Source of the DNA: Pseudomonas farsensis
GTDB taxonomy: Bacteria; Pseudomonadota; Gammaproteobacteria; Pseudomonadales; Pseudomonadaceae
Length of the DNA: 64,000 nt
Direction: 5' to 3'
Assembly: GCF_014268805.2 (NCBI RefSeq)
Contig: NZ_JABWRF020000003.1
Span: 396,001 to 460,000, forward strand
The translations under genes were made by a program, and so were the position numbers. The notes beneath the pieces were generated by a model that did no database searches, was not told where the DNA came from, and saw nothing but the letters and a program-made list of their open reading frames with translations. Below, piece after piece: positions 51,334-60,631 of the stretch. Within the stretch, counting starts at the first letter, position 1. Every line of letters starts with the position of its first letter.

Positions 51334-53497
51334 ACACGCCGTGCTGCTGGTCGAGCCGCTCCAATGCTGCGCGCAGCGCGACGATGGGCACCGGGCGGCT
51401 CAGCAGGTAACCCTGCAGAAAGTCGCAGCCGTGGGCGGCCAGAAACGCCTGTTGCTCCACGGTTTCGACGCCTTCGGTAACCACTTTGAGGTGCAGGGTG
51501 TGGGCCATGGCAATAATGGCCTGGACGATTTCACAGTCTTTCTGTACGCCAGGCACCTCTACCACGAACGAGCGGTCGATCTTCAGCACATCCAGCGGCA
51601 GGCGCTTGAGGTAGGCCAGCGACGAATAGCCGGTGCCGAAGTCGTCGATCGACAGCGCGACCCCTTGGGCGCGGATGCGCTTCAGCAGGCTGACGGTGTG
51701 CTGGATATCGCCCATCAGGGCGTTTTCGGTCACCTCCAGCTCCAAGTGGCGCGCCTCGACGCCGGCCTGGAACAACGCCATCTCCACCTCCTTGGCCAGC
51801 TCTTCGCGGCCCAGGGTGAGCGCCGAGCAGTTCACCGTCACTTTCAAGTCGCTGTAGCCGTGCTGGTTGAGCCAGGCAAGGTCGCTACAGGCCCGGCGCA
51901 GCACCCACAAATCCAGGTCGGCGATCAGGCCGTTGGCCTCGGCAATGCCAATGAACCGGTCCGGCCCGAGCAAACCATGCTGCGGGTGCTGCCAGCGCAC
52001 CAGCGCTTCGAGCTTGGCCACCTTGGCGCTGCGCAGGTCATAGATTGGCTGGTAGTACACGCACAGGCCGCGCTCCTCGAACAGCGCCTCGCGCAGTTCT
52101 TCTTCGAGCTGCAGCTCCAGGGTGGCGCGTGCTTTGAGCCGGTTGTCGAAGAAATGCAGGCTGTTGCGCCCGCAGGCTTTGGACTGGTACAGCGCAAGGT
52201 CGGCGTTCTTGAGGAGTTCTTCGCCAGTCAGGCCATCGTCGGGAAACACGCTGATGCCGATGCTAGTGGTCATCACCATGCGCCTTCCGCTGAGTTCAAT
52301 CGGCTCTCTCATGCGCAACATGATGCGCTGCGCCAGGTGGCGAGCCTCATCGTGGCTGTTGAGCGGGGTAACAATGCAGAACTCGTCGCCACCAAAGCGG
52401 GCTACCAGGTCATGGCTGCGGGTGGCCGCCTTGATGTGCCCGGCAATCACCTTGAGCAGCTCATCGCCTGCGGCGTGGCCAAGGCTGTCGTTGATCCGCT
52501 TGAAATGGTCGATATCGAGGAACATCACCGCCAGCATGCTGCCCTGGGCGGCATGCTCGCTCAGGCGCTCGGCGAATAGCTGGTTGAAACCGCGTCGGTT
52601 GACCAGGCTGGTCAGGGCATCATAGTGGGCTGCCTGCTGCAGCGAGGCGCGGGCTTGGTCCAGTTGGCTGAGCAGCACATTGACCCGGCGCAGGTCGTGC
52701 TCCTTGCTTTGCAGTTTCTTGTCGGCCAAGGCTGCACTGATGCTGCTGCCGCTGATTAGCAAGGTGATGAAGGCAATGGTCAGGGCCAGTTGCGGGGCAT
52801 TGTCGGCAATCGGCAGTTGCATGGCGCTGGCGTCCGGGATAACCAGGGTCATGGCGGCCATGCCGGTGAGGTGGGTGGCCACGATGCCTGCGCCCATCAA
52901 CAGGCATGCGCCGTGCTTCATCAGCAGATGCAGGCCGCCACTGCCGCTGCGAAAGTGCCTGGCCATCAATAGCGCAATCAGGCTGCTGGCTACCGCCAGG
53001 GCGATGGACGCCAGCAGCAGTTCGGTCTGGTAGTACTGGCGGGCGCCGGTCTGCAAGGCCGCCATGCCGGTGTAGTGCATGACGCTGATGCCCAGGCCGA
53101 TGAACAGCGCGGTTTGCAGGTAATGACGCAGGCGCATGTCGCTGCGGTTGAGGCTATTCATTGCAAGCCACGCGGCCAGTAGCGCGATCAGTAGCGAGAG
53201 GGCGGTCAGCGGGGCGTCATAGCGAATGTCCAGCGGCGCCTGGAAGGCCAGCATGCCGATAAAGTGCATGGCCCAGATACCACCGGCCAGGCAGCAGGCG
53301 CCGAGCAGGCGCCATTGGCGGCGGGCCAAACGGTTTTCGCAGTGGCTCTGGCGCTCGGCCATGTCCAGCGTGGCAAAACAGCCAGCGCAGGCGACCGCAT
53401 AGGCCAGCAGCACCAGAAACAGGTTGTGTCGGCAGTCGAGGATGATTTGCCCGCCCGCCGGCAAGTCGGCGAACAGTTGCAGTCCCAGCCATTCCAT
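51233..53497 (-). CDS. nbdA: MHYT-GGDEF-EAL cyclic-di-GMP enzyme, NbdA/MucR type
   Basis: A 754-residue membrane protein. The N-terminal MHYT sensor has repeated motifs (AMHFIGMLAFQ, VMHYTGMAALQ, ATHLTGMAAM), thought to bind a gas ligand through a metal. A GGDEF domain with intact RFGGDEF follows, then EAL with EALVRWQHP and a conserved DDFGTGYSSL. Both activities may be present. In P. aeruginosa NbdA (PA3311) controls nitric-oxide-induced dispersal, and its GGDEF motif is degenerate; here it is intact. The name rests on position next to PA3312 and rapA types. Confidence 0.87.
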   Translation of the reverse strand: MEWLGLQLFADLPAGGQIILDCRHNLFLVLLAYAVACAGCFATLDMAERQSHCENRLARRQWRLLGACCLAGGIWAMHFIGMLAFQAPLDIRYDAPLTALSLLIALLAAWLAMNSLNRSDMRLRHYLQTALFIGLGISVMHYTGMAALQTGARQYYQTELLLASIALAVASSLIALLMARHFRSGSGGLHLLMKHGACLLMGAGIVATHLTGMAAMTLVIPDASAMQLPIADNAPQLALTIAFITLLISGSSISAALADKKLQSKEHDLRRVNVLLSQLDQARASLQQAAHYDALTSLVNRRGFNQLFAERLSEHAAQGSMLAVMFLDIDHFKRINDSLGHAAGDELLKVIAGHIKAATRSHDLVARFGGDEFCIVTPLNSHDEARHLAQRIMLRMREPIELSGRRMVMTTSIGISVFPDDGLTGEELLKNADLALYQSKACGRNSLHFFDNRLKARATLELQLEEELREALFEERGLCVYYQPIYDLRSAKVAKLEALVRWQHPQHGLLGPDRFIGIAEANGLIADLDLWVLRRACSDLAWLNQHGYSDLKVTVNCSALTLGREELAKEVEMALFQAGVEARHLELEVTENALMGDIQHTVSLLKRIRAQGVALSIDDFGTGYSSLAYLKRLPLDVLKIDRSFVVEVPGVQKDCEIVQAIIAMAHTLHLKVVTEGVETVEQQAFLAAHGCDFLQGYLLSRPVPIVALRAALERLDQQHGVFTPCCDTSRPGSPDPFPDTPGYHAGASAVPQGH

Positions 53498-53702
53498 TGC
53501 AGGTCTCTATGTCGAGGTTGCACTGGTCCCCACAATGCATGGGCTGGAGACAGTTCCTGCAGCAGTATAGGAAGAGGTAGTTAAACCTTCCTCATTAATG
53601 GCACTTTGGTTTCTATCGTTTGGTTATTGGTGTGATAGCCAGGTGTTCTAGGCGGGAGAAGCCCCGCCCCGCAGGATTGCCCTGCGAAGCGGGCCAATGG
53701 CG

Positions 53703-56549
53703 TTAGCCGGCGACCAGTACGCGGATCGCTTCAAGGCGCAGCGCCGCTTTTTGCAAGGCGGCCATGCCGTCTTCGCGCTGCTTGCGCACCGCGTCGACTT
53801 CGCTGTCACGCACGCTGGGGTTGACGGCTTGCAGTGCGGTCAGGCGCGCCAGCTCTTCGTCGGACTCGGCAGCCAGGCGCTGCTGGGCCTCGGCCACACG
53901 AGCCTCGTGGCTGGGCAGAATTTTCGCTTCACCGGCGGCTATGCGCTGGCCGAGCACGTCACGCTGGGCTTGCACGAACTTGTTGGCGCTGGCCTTCGGT
54001 ACGCTTTCGAGCTGGTCGTTGAGGGTTTCGAAGCTGACCCGTGCGCTCAAGTCGTTACCGTTGGCGTCGAGCAGGCAGCGCAGCGCTGCCGGTGGCAGGT
54101 AGCGGCCCAGCTGCAGGCTGCGCGGGGCGACCACTTCGCTGACGTACAGCAACTCAAGCAATACGGTGCCAGGCTTGAGCGCCTTGTTTTTGATCAGCGC
54201 CACGGCGGTGTTGCCCATCGAACCAGACAGCACCAGGTCCATGCCGCCTTGCACCATGGGATGTTCCCAGGTCAGGAACTGCATGTCTTCGCGGGACAGT
54301 GCCTGGTTGCGATCGTAGGTGATGGTCACGCCTTCGTCGTCGCCCAGCGGGAAGCTGGCGTCGAGCATTTTTTCGCTCGGGCGCAGCACCAGGGCGTTTT
54401 CCGAATGGTCTTCACTGTCGATGCCAAAGGCGTCGAACAAGGTTTCCATATAGATAGGCAGGGCGAACTGGTCGTCCTGCTCCAGAATGGCTTCGACCAA
54501 CGCTTCGCCTTCGCCGGCGCCACCGGAGTTGAGCTCCAGCAGGCGGTCACGACCGGTGTGCAGTTCGGCTTCGAGGCGCTCACGCTCCTGGCGGGCGTCG
54601 GCAACCAGCGTATCCCAGGCCTTTTCTTCACCTTCGGCGAGCAGCGGCAACAGGCGCGGGCCGAATTTGTGCTGCAAGGCGTTGCCGGTCGGGCAGGTAT
54701 TGAGGAAGGCGTTGAGGCCTTGCTGGTACCACTGGAACAGGCGCTCTTGCGGGCTGTTTTGCAGGTACGGGATGTGCAGCTGGATGGTGTGCTTCTGGCC
54801 GATACGGTCGAGACGGCCGATACGTTGTTCGAGCAGGTCGGGGTGGGCCGGCAGGTCGAACATCACCAAATGGTGGGCGAACTGGAAGTTGCGGCCTTCG
54901 CTGCCGATTTCCGAGCAGATCAACACCTGGGCGCCGAATTCTTCGTCGGCAAAGTACGCCGCCGCGCGGTCACGCTCAAGAATGCTCATGCCCTCGTGGA
55001 ACACCGAGGCCGGGATGCCGGAGCGCACACGCAGGGCGTCTTCGAGGTCCATCGCGGTTTCGGCGTGGGCGCAGATCACCAGGACCTTGGTGCGCTTGAG
55101 CATCTTCAAGGTGTCGATCAGCCAGTCTACCCGTGGGTCAAAGCGCCACCAGCGTTCTTCATCACTGGTCTCGCCCTGGGCCTGGAAGGCGACTTCCGGA
55201 TACAGCTCGGCGCGCTCACCGGCCGGCAGTGCCGCGTATTGCTCAGGGTTGGCCAGCGGGTAGGGGTGCAGCTCACGCTCAGGGAAGCCCTGAATGGCGG
55301 CGCGGGTGTTACGGAACAGCACGCGGCCGGTGCCGTGGCGGTCGAGCAACTCGCGGATCAGGCGAGCGCTGGCCTGGGTGTCGCCATCATTGACGGCAGC
55401 CAGCAGTGCTTCACCTTCGGCACCAAGGAAACCATGGATAGTGGCATGTGCCTTGGGCGACAGGCGGCCTTCGTCGAGCAGTTCCTGCACCGCTTCTGCG
55501 ACTGGGCGATAGTTTTCGCTTTCGGCGCGGAACGCCGCCAGGTCGTGGAAACGGTTTGGGTCGAGCAGACGCAGGCGGGCGAAGTGGCTGTCCTGGCCGA
55601 GTTGCTCGGGGGTAGCGGTGAGCAGCAGCACGCCAGGGATGACCTGGGCCAGTTGCTCGACCAGCGAATATTCAGCGCTGGCCTGTTCTTCATGCCAGAC
55701 CAGGTGGTGCGCTTCGTCGACCACCATCAAGTCCCAGCCTGCGGCGAACAGGGCGTCCTGGGCTTTTTCGTCCTCGACCAGCCACTCCAGCGCGACCAAC
55801 GCCAGTTGCGCATCTTCGAAGGGGTTGCTGGCGTCGCTTTCGATGAAGCGTTCGGCATCGAACAGCGCCACTTGCAGGTTGAAACGCCGGCGCATTTCTA
55901 CCAGCCACTGGTGCTGAAGGTTTTCGGGAACCAGAATCAGCACGCGGCTGGCGCGGCCCGAGAGCAATTGCCGGTGGATGACCAGGCCGGCTTCGATGGT
56001 CTTGCCCAGGCCTACTTCGTCGGCCAGCAGTACACGCGGTGCGATGCGGTCGGCCACTTCGCGGGCGATGTGCAACTGGTGGGCGATCGGCTGGGCGCGC
56101 ACGCCCCCCAGGCCCCACAGCGAAGACAGCATCTGCTTGCTGGTGTGTTGCAGCGTGTTGTAACGCAGGGAGAACCACGACAGCGGGTCGATCTGCCCGG
56201 CGAACAAGCGGTCGCTGGCCAGGCGGAACTGGATGAAGTTCGACAGCTGGGTCTCGGGCATGGTGCGCGGGACGTTCTGCGGATCGATGCCGTGATAGAT
56301 CAGCAGGCCATCGACCATGTCGACCTCACGCACGGTGAGCTTCCAGCCCTCGAAATGTGTGATCTGGTCGCCGGGCGAGAAGCGCACGCGGGTCAGCGGC
56401 GCATTGCGTAGCGAGTACTGGCGGGTGTCGCCTGTGGCCGGGTAGAGCACGGTCAGAAGGCGGCCATCCTGCGCCAGGATGGTCCCAAGACCGAGCTCGG
56501 CTTCGCTGTCGCTGATCCAGCGTTGCCCCGGTTGATACTGCTGCGCCAT
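53703..56549 (-). CDS. rapA: RNA polymerase-associated ATPase RapA
   Basis: A Swi2/Snf2-type ATPase that recycles RNA polymerase after transcription. It has 948 residues. The N-terminal Tudor-like domains (residues 1-110) are followed by Walker A DEVGLGKTIEAG, DEAH (VVDEAHHLVW) and the helicase C domain (RIGRLDRIGQKHTIQ). It is followed by a long C-terminal RapA domain. It is the usual length. Confidence 0.97.
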   Translation of the reverse strand: MAQQYQPGQRWISDSEAELGLGTILAQDGRLLTVLYPATGDTRQYSLRNAPLTRVRFSPGDQITHFEGWKLTVREVDMVDGLLIYHGIDPQNVPRTMPETQLSNFIQFRLASDRLFAGQIDPLSWFSLRYNTLQHTSKQMLSSLWGLGGVRAQPIAHQLHIAREVADRIAPRVLLADEVGLGKTIEAGLVIHRQLLSGRASRVLILVPENLQHQWLVEMRRRFNLQVALFDAERFIESDASNPFEDAQLALVALEWLVEDEKAQDALFAAGWDLMVVDEAHHLVWHEEQASAEYSLVEQLAQVIPGVLLLTATPEQLGQDSHFARLRLLDPNRFHDLAAFRAESENYRPVAEAVQELLDEGRLSPKAHATIHGFLGAEGEALLAAVNDGDTQASARLIRELLDRHGTGRVLFRNTRAAIQGFPERELHPYPLANPEQYAALPAGERAELYPEVAFQAQGETSDEERWWRFDPRVDWLIDTLKMLKRTKVLVICAHAETAMDLEDALRVRSGIPASVFHEGMSILERDRAAAYFADEEFGAQVLICSEIGSEGRNFQFAHHLVMFDLPAHPDLLEQRIGRLDRIGQKHTIQLHIPYLQNSPQERLFQWYQQGLNAFLNTCPTGNALQHKFGPRLLPLLAEGEEKAWDTLVADARQERERLEAELHTGRDRLLELNSGGAGEGEALVEAILEQDDQFALPIYMETLFDAFGIDSEDHSENALVLRPSEKMLDASFPLGDDEGVTITYDRNQALSREDMQFLTWEHPMVQGGMDLVLSGSMGNTAVALIKNKALKPGTVLLELLYVSEVVAPRSLQLGRYLPPAALRCLLDANGNDLSARVSFETLNDQLESVPKASANKFVQAQRDVLGQRIAAGEAKILPSHEARVAEAQQRLAAESDEELARLTALQAVNPSVRDSEVDAVRKQREDGMAALQKAALRLEAIRVLVAG

Positions 56550-56675
56550 ACTGCCAAAACTCCCGCGGTGAAAAAGCCGTCTATGGTAACGGATCGGCTG
56601 CGTCAGACCAATGAATCAAAGAGCCTAGCGTGTTTCCAGGCCAATAATGTCCCATCATGAGGGCGCTTTACACCT

Positions 56676-57371
56676 ATGTATGCCAAGCACCGCTGGTTGA
56701 ACCTGTCATTGGGCCTGGGCAGTCTGGCGCTGCTGGCCGCCTGCGAACAGAAAACCTTCGAAGTATTGCCGCCTGTTCCGGTGGAGCAACTGGAAGTGCT
56801 GGGCGTGCAGACGCCGATCAAGAGCGTGCACTTCCATGACCGCGAAGGCGAGGGGCTGCTGGTGCTTAGCCGCATCGACGGCCAGGCCACCGACCCGGAC
56901 AGCGAAGAAGAAGTCGACAAAGTGGTGCTCAAGGCCACGTTGTATGGGCGCAACGCGGCTTCCGACGCATTCAAGCCGCGCTGGCAGATCGAACAGGAAA
57001 CCACCTGTGCCGGGCTGGACCTGGATGTCGACTTCTATACTGACGTCAGTGACGTGGCCGACCTGAACAAAGATGGCGTGGCCGAAGTGACCGTGGCCAG
57101 CCACGCGTTCTGCGGTGGCGGCATCGACCCGCACGATATCGCCATCGAGCTGCGCGAAGGCCAGGCGGTGTACAGCATTACTGGCCAGTCGCTGATCAGC
57201 CCGGCAGGTGAAGAGCCGTTCGGCGGTGAGCGTGAGGACAGCGCCTCGCTCAAGGCGGCGCCCCAGGTGCTGCGCGAACACATGGACAGCGTCTGGCAGA
57301 AAGTCTACAAGCGCCCATGGAGCGAAATCGGTGCGGCCGCCGATGATCTGCCCGACGACGATGCTGAATAA
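56676..57371 (+). CDS. Hypothetical lipoprotein (PA3307-like)
   Basis: A 231-residue protein with a lipoprotein-like signal (LGSLALLAAC). The body is acidic and includes DFYTDVSDVADLNKDGVAEVTVAS, an FG-GAP or EF-hand-like calcium loop (DLNKDGVAE). Conserved cysteines (TTCAGLD, HAFCGGG) may form a disulfide. Function unknown. It lies divergent from rapA. Confidence 0.8.
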   Translation: MYAKHRWLNLSLGLGSLALLAACEQKTFEVLPPVPVEQLEVLGVQTPIKSVHFHDREGEGLLVLSRIDGQATDPDSEEEVDKVVLKATLYGRNAASDAFKPRWQIEQETTCAGLDLDVDFYTDVSDVADLNKDGVAEVTVASHAFCGGGIDPHDIAIELREGQAVYSITGQSLISPAGEEPFGGEREDSASLKAAPQVLREHMDSVWQKVYKRPWSEIGAAADDLPDDDAE

Positions 57372-57478
57372 CCGTTGTCCATAGTTGCACAGGCGCTGTG
57401 ACGCGCCGCACACCTTCACCCGCAGGCATTCAAGGCGGCTGATCATTGGCCGACAAAGTGGCCAAAGGAGAATATCCC

Positions 57479-57805
57479 ATGCTGCCGCCCATCATCCCGC
57501 TCAGTGCCGCCCCGGTGACCACCCAACAAGACCCGGTCAGGCACACGCCGAACATCCCTGCGGTGGTGCCAGCCCAGGCGACTTCCAGCGAGAGCACCAT
57601 CGACCTCAAGCACCAGCACCCCGAAGAACAGGGTTTTTTGCTGCGCGACGAGCAACGCCGGCGCCAGCAGCAGCGGCGCAAGCCGGCTGACGACGAGGCT
57701 TTTGATGCGGTGCCAGGCGATGAGCTGAACGCCGACAATACTGTGCCGGTTGCGCCTTTGTGCGAACGTTCGCGCCAGGGCTTGTTGGTCGACATCGAAG
57801 TCTGA
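57479..57805 (+). CDS. Hypothetical protein, PA3306-like, 108 aa
   Basis: A 108-residue Pro- and Gln-rich protein with a disordered look (PPIIPLSAAPVTTQQDP) and an RRRQQQRRKP basic patch. Strong ribosome binding site AAAGGAG before the ATG at 57479. Function unknown. Followed by another small gene and the PhrS-like RNA, as in P. aeruginosa. Confidence 0.75.
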   Translation: MLPPIIPLSAAPVTTQQDPVRHTPNIPAVVPAQATSSESTIDLKHQHPEEQGFLLRDEQRRRQQQRRKPADDEAFDAVPGDELNADNTVPVAPLCERSRQGLLVDIEV

Positions 57806-57864
57806 CTGGCCAGCGCTGGTCTCTGCCTTCATTATTGAGGCCTTTGCTGCCCGTCGAGCCTGCC

Positions 57865-58026
57865 ATGAGCCAAGACAACCTGATCGACTTCGGCGCCGAG
57901 CGCGCCAAACGCGTCCACGACCTCAACGACAAGCGCCTTGACGACATGCGCAAGGCGTTCGAACAGGCGCTGCCGCTGCCTGCCGCCAAGAAGAAAAAGC
58001 CCAAGGGCAAACCCAAGAAGCGCTGA
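57865..58026 (+). CDS. Small basic-tailed hypothetical protein, 53 aa
   Basis: A 53-residue protein beginning MSQDNLIDFGAERAKRV. The middle is an amphipathic helix and the end is Lys-rich (KKKKPKGKPKKR). Likely nucleic acid- or membrane-associated; no family recognised. Confidence 0.65.
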   Translation: MSQDNLIDFGAERAKRVHDLNDKRLDDMRKAFEQALPLPAAKKKKPKGKPKKR

Positions 58027-58029
58027 AAC

Positions 58030-58043
58030 TTGATGCAGGTCAA
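58030..58043 (+). promoter_or_regulatory. Distal Anr/FNR-type box
   Basis: TTGAT-GCAG-GTCAA fits the TTGAT-N4-ATCAA consensus with one mismatch. It lies 51 bp upstream of a second such box. Confidence 0.6.
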
Positions 58044-58080
58044 GCCTGCACACCCCTCGCGTGCCCGGCCCCGGGCAGCA

Positions 58081-58094
58081 TTGACGCTGGTCAA
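58081..58094 (+). promoter_or_regulatory. Proximal Anr/FNR-type box
   Basis: TTGAC-GCTG-GTCAA, a symmetric near match to the Anr box. Its centre is 41.5 bp before the proposed transcription start at 58129, the standard activating position. A -10-like TACCTT is at 58117-58122. Confidence 0.7.
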
Positions 58095-58161
58095 TTCCTT
58101 ACCCCCCGCCATTGGTTACCTTGCACTCATCGGATGACGGCACACCAAGGGAGGGGCCGAC

Positions 58162-58278
58162 ATGTTCTTCGACAACGTGGTTATCGCCGGAGTGGTGACG
58201 GTCGGATTGATGTTGGCGTTCTTCGCCGGTCTGGGAATTTTCATCTGGAAGGACTCGAAAAAGCGCAAGCAGCGCTGA
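58162..58278 (+). CDS. PhrS-encoded 38-residue membrane peptide
   Basis: A peptide within the PhrS-like RNA: starts MFFDNVVIAGVV, has one membrane helix (VVTVGLMLAFFAGLGIFIW) and a basic tail (KDSKKRKQR). GGGAGGGG before the ATG is a strong ribosome binding site. It shows the shape of small inner membrane regulatory proteins. Confidence 0.7.
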   Translation: MFFDNVVIAGVVTVGLMLAFFAGLGIFIWKDSKKRKQR

Positions 58279-58310
58279 GCCTTCCGATCAACGAGCACGC
58301 AAGGCATTTA

Positions 58311-58337
58311 GGGCGACTTCGGTCGCCCATTTTTTTG
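58311..58337 (+). terminator. Terminator of the PhrS-like RNA
   Basis: GGGCGA, loop CTTCGG, TCGCCC, then ATTTTTTTG. A strong intrinsic terminator 33 bp beyond the peptide stop codon. Confidence 0.92.
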
Positions 58338-58438
58338 TGCGCGTTTTTTGTGGGAACGGGGCTACCCACTCTTGAGCGTTATCCTTCCTCCGGTTGTCTA
58401 TCGTTCTACTTGTACTTTCCCACCCCAAGGTTCGATTC

Positions 58439-60427
58439 GTGCCCATCACCTTCCAGGCCCTGTTCGCACCCAGCAGCCTTGCCCTGAAGTTTGCCGCCAA
58501 GACGGTGCTCGGTGGTGGCCTTGCCCTGTGGCTGGCGATGCGGCTGGGGCTTGAGCAGCCTTCCTGGGCATTGATGACTGCGTTTATCGTCGCCCAGCCG
58601 CTGTCTGGCATGGTGGTGCAGAAAGGCCTGGCGCGGCTTGCTGGCACCGTGGTCGGCACTTGCATGTCGGTGGTGTTCATCGGCTTGTTCGCACAGACGC
58701 CGGGGTTGTTTCTGCTCACCCTGGCGTTGTGGCTGGCGCTGTGCACCGCAGCCTCGACGCAGTTGCGCAGTGCCTGGGCCTACGCTTTTGTATTGGCGGG
58801 TTACACCGCAGCGATCATCGCCCTGCCAGCAATCAACACGCCGCTGCAGGTGTTTGACCAGGCGGTGGCGCGTTGTACCGAGATTTGCCTGGGCATCTGC
58901 TGTGCCACCCTGACCAGCGCGTTGGTGTGGCCGCTGAGGGTTGAGCAGCAACTGGCCGGGCATGCCCGCCAGGCGTTGGACAATGGGCTGCAGGCGGCCC
59001 GCGCCATGCTGGCTGGTGAGGACGACGCGGGTAAAGGGCTGTTGCAGACGTTAGGCGGCCTGGTGGCCATCGATGCCCAGCGCGAACACGCCTGGTTCGA
59101 GGGCAGCCGTGGGCGTCAGCGAGCGCGGGCGATCAACGGCCTGAGCCAGAAGCTCATGGTGCTGCTGCGCATTGCGCGCTCGGTGCGCCGCCAGTGGCGT
59201 CAACTTGATGAAGCCGAGAGCGCACACCAGGCGCCATGGCTGAGCGAGGTACGCGAGCAGTTGGCCGCCGCGGATCAGCCAAGCTGGCTGGTGCTGCGGC
59301 AACGGATCTGGGATGCCGCCCATGACGAGCGCATCAGTTCTGCCGAGCACTATTGCCTGGCGCGTCTGGCGCTGTTGCTCGATTACGCGATGGCGGCCAG
59401 CCAGGCGCTGGACGATGTGGAGCAGGGCAGGGCGCCGAAACAGGCCGTGCAAAGCCTGGCTGCCCATCGCGACCTGTCGCTGGCGCTGTTGTTCGGCTCG
59501 CGCAGCGCCCTGGCGTTTCTGGTCATGAGCGGCTTCTGGCTCGCCACTGCCTGGCCGTCGGCTCCGGGTGGGCTGATCCTCACCTGTGTGGTGTGCAGCC
59601 TGTTCGCCAGCCGCGAGAACGGTGCCCAGATCGGCTTGAGTTTTTTGCGCGGCATCCTGCTGGCGGTGCCGGCAGCGTTTGTCGTCGGGCAGATTCTACT
59701 GCCGCAGTGGAGCAGTTTCGCCATGCTCTGCCTGGGCATGGGCGTGCCGCTGTTTCTTGGCGCGCTCGGTATGGCCCACCCCCGCACCGGGGCAACGGCC
59801 ACATCCTATTGCCTGCATTTCATCGTGTTGGTGGCGCCGCTCAATGCCATGCAATTCAACGTTGCGAGCATGCTCAATAACGCCCTGGCGATGCTGGTCG
59901 GCGTCAGCGCAGCAGTAATGGCTTTTCGCCTGGTGGTGCTGCGCCATCCCGCCTGGCTGGGCCGACGCCTGCGCGCGGCCACCCAGCACGACCTGGTACG
60001 TCTGACCCGCCGCGACCTGCGCGGCGCCGACAGCTGGTTTGGTGGGCGCATGGCTGACCGCCTGATGCAACTGGCGCGGCATGCCAGCGAGTTGCCCGAG
60101 GCCGAGCGCAAGCGTTGGGACGACGGCCTGCATGGGTTGGATATCGGCGACGAACTGGTGCACCTGCGCATGTGCCTGGCGGTCGCCCAGGTGCGCTTGG
60201 GCGAGGCCGAGCGCCAGTATTTGCAGCAGGTGCAGGCGGTGCTTGCCAGCGGCCCGGGGCCAGGGCGCGGCGATCGCTTGAACGCTGCGAGTGATCAATT
60301 CATCGCGGCCCTGCGCCAACAGCCGGCTGATGACCCGCTGCGGCTGGCGATTGGCGCGGTGCTGCAGTTACGCAACAGTTGGAGCAAATGGTGCCGTTGG
60401 CAGGAGCAAAGCCATGGGTTTGCGTGA
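58439..60427 (+). CDS. FUSC-family efflux membrane protein, AaeB-like
   Basis: An inner membrane efflux component of about 662 residues. Two sets of about five to six membrane segments (residues 15-180 and 360-510) surround a cytoplasmic domain, as in FUSC or AaeB proteins that export aromatic carboxylic acids. The GTG at 58439 gives a protein beginning MPITFQALFAPSSLALK. Forms a set with the following DUF1656 and HlyD genes. The true substrate is unknown. Confidence 0.85.
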   Translation: MPITFQALFAPSSLALKFAAKTVLGGGLALWLAMRLGLEQPSWALMTAFIVAQPLSGMVVQKGLARLAGTVVGTCMSVVFIGLFAQTPGLFLLTLALWLALCTAASTQLRSAWAYAFVLAGYTAAIIALPAINTPLQVFDQAVARCTEICLGICCATLTSALVWPLRVEQQLAGHARQALDNGLQAARAMLAGEDDAGKGLLQTLGGLVAIDAQREHAWFEGSRGRQRARAINGLSQKLMVLLRIARSVRRQWRQLDEAESAHQAPWLSEVREQLAAADQPSWLVLRQRIWDAAHDERISSAEHYCLARLALLLDYAMAASQALDDVEQGRAPKQAVQSLAAHRDLSLALLFGSRSALAFLVMSGFWLATAWPSAPGGLILTCVVCSLFASRENGAQIGLSFLRGILLAVPAAFVVGQILLPQWSSFAMLCLGMGVPLFLGALGMAHPRTGATATSYCLHFIVLVAPLNAMQFNVASMLNNALAMLVGVSAAVMAFRLVVLRHPAWLGRRLRAATQHDLVRLTRRDLRGADSWFGGRMADRLMQLARHASELPEAERKRWDDGLHGLDIGDELVHLRMCLAVAQVRLGEAERQYLQQVQAVLASGPGPGRGDRLNAASDQFIAALRQQPADDPLRLAIGAVLQLRNSWSKWCRWQEQSHGFA

Positions 60428-60620
60428 GTGGGCGCTGGGCGGTGTGCTGCTCAGCCCCTTTCTGATTTACACGATCATGGCCTTGGTGCTGGCCGGCCTT
60501 GCACGCTTGCTGGTGCATGCAACGCCATTGCGCCACTGGATCTGGCATGAAGCGTTGTTCGATGCGGCGCTGTTCGTTTGTATTCTGTTCCTGGTGGTAC
60601 GCCTGCTGGGGCCTTTGTAA
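60414..60620 (+). CDS. DUF1656 small membrane protein, AaeX-like
   Basis: A 68-residue protein with two membrane segments (LGGVLLSPFLIYTIMALVLAG and LFDAALFVCILFLVVRLLG). DUF1656 proteins such as AaeX accompany FUSC exporters. The start overlaps the end of the FUSC gene by 14 bp, so the genes are translationally coupled. Confidence 0.88.
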   Translation: MGLREWALGGVLLSPFLIYTIMALVLAGLARLLVHATPLRHWIWHEALFDAALFVCILFLVVRLLGPL

Positions 60621-60631
60621 GGAGTAAGTCC

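Larger units (their letters stand above)
58129..58337 (+). ncRNA. phrS: PhrS-like oxygen-regulated small RNA
   Basis: The proposed transcript, from the Anr-spaced start to the terminator end, is about 209 nt; P. aeruginosa PhrS is about 212 nt. Both encode a small peptide (37 codons in P. aeruginosa), are Anr-controlled, and lie between PA3305- and PA3306-type genes. In P. aeruginosa PhrS activates pqsR translation, but P. putida lacks that system, so any target here must differ. The start site is inferred from box spacing. Confidence 0.7.

Noticed and set aside
53697..56411. 904-residue open frame on the plus strand
   Set aside because: Antisense to rapA, with the same GC-driven explanation and no domain.
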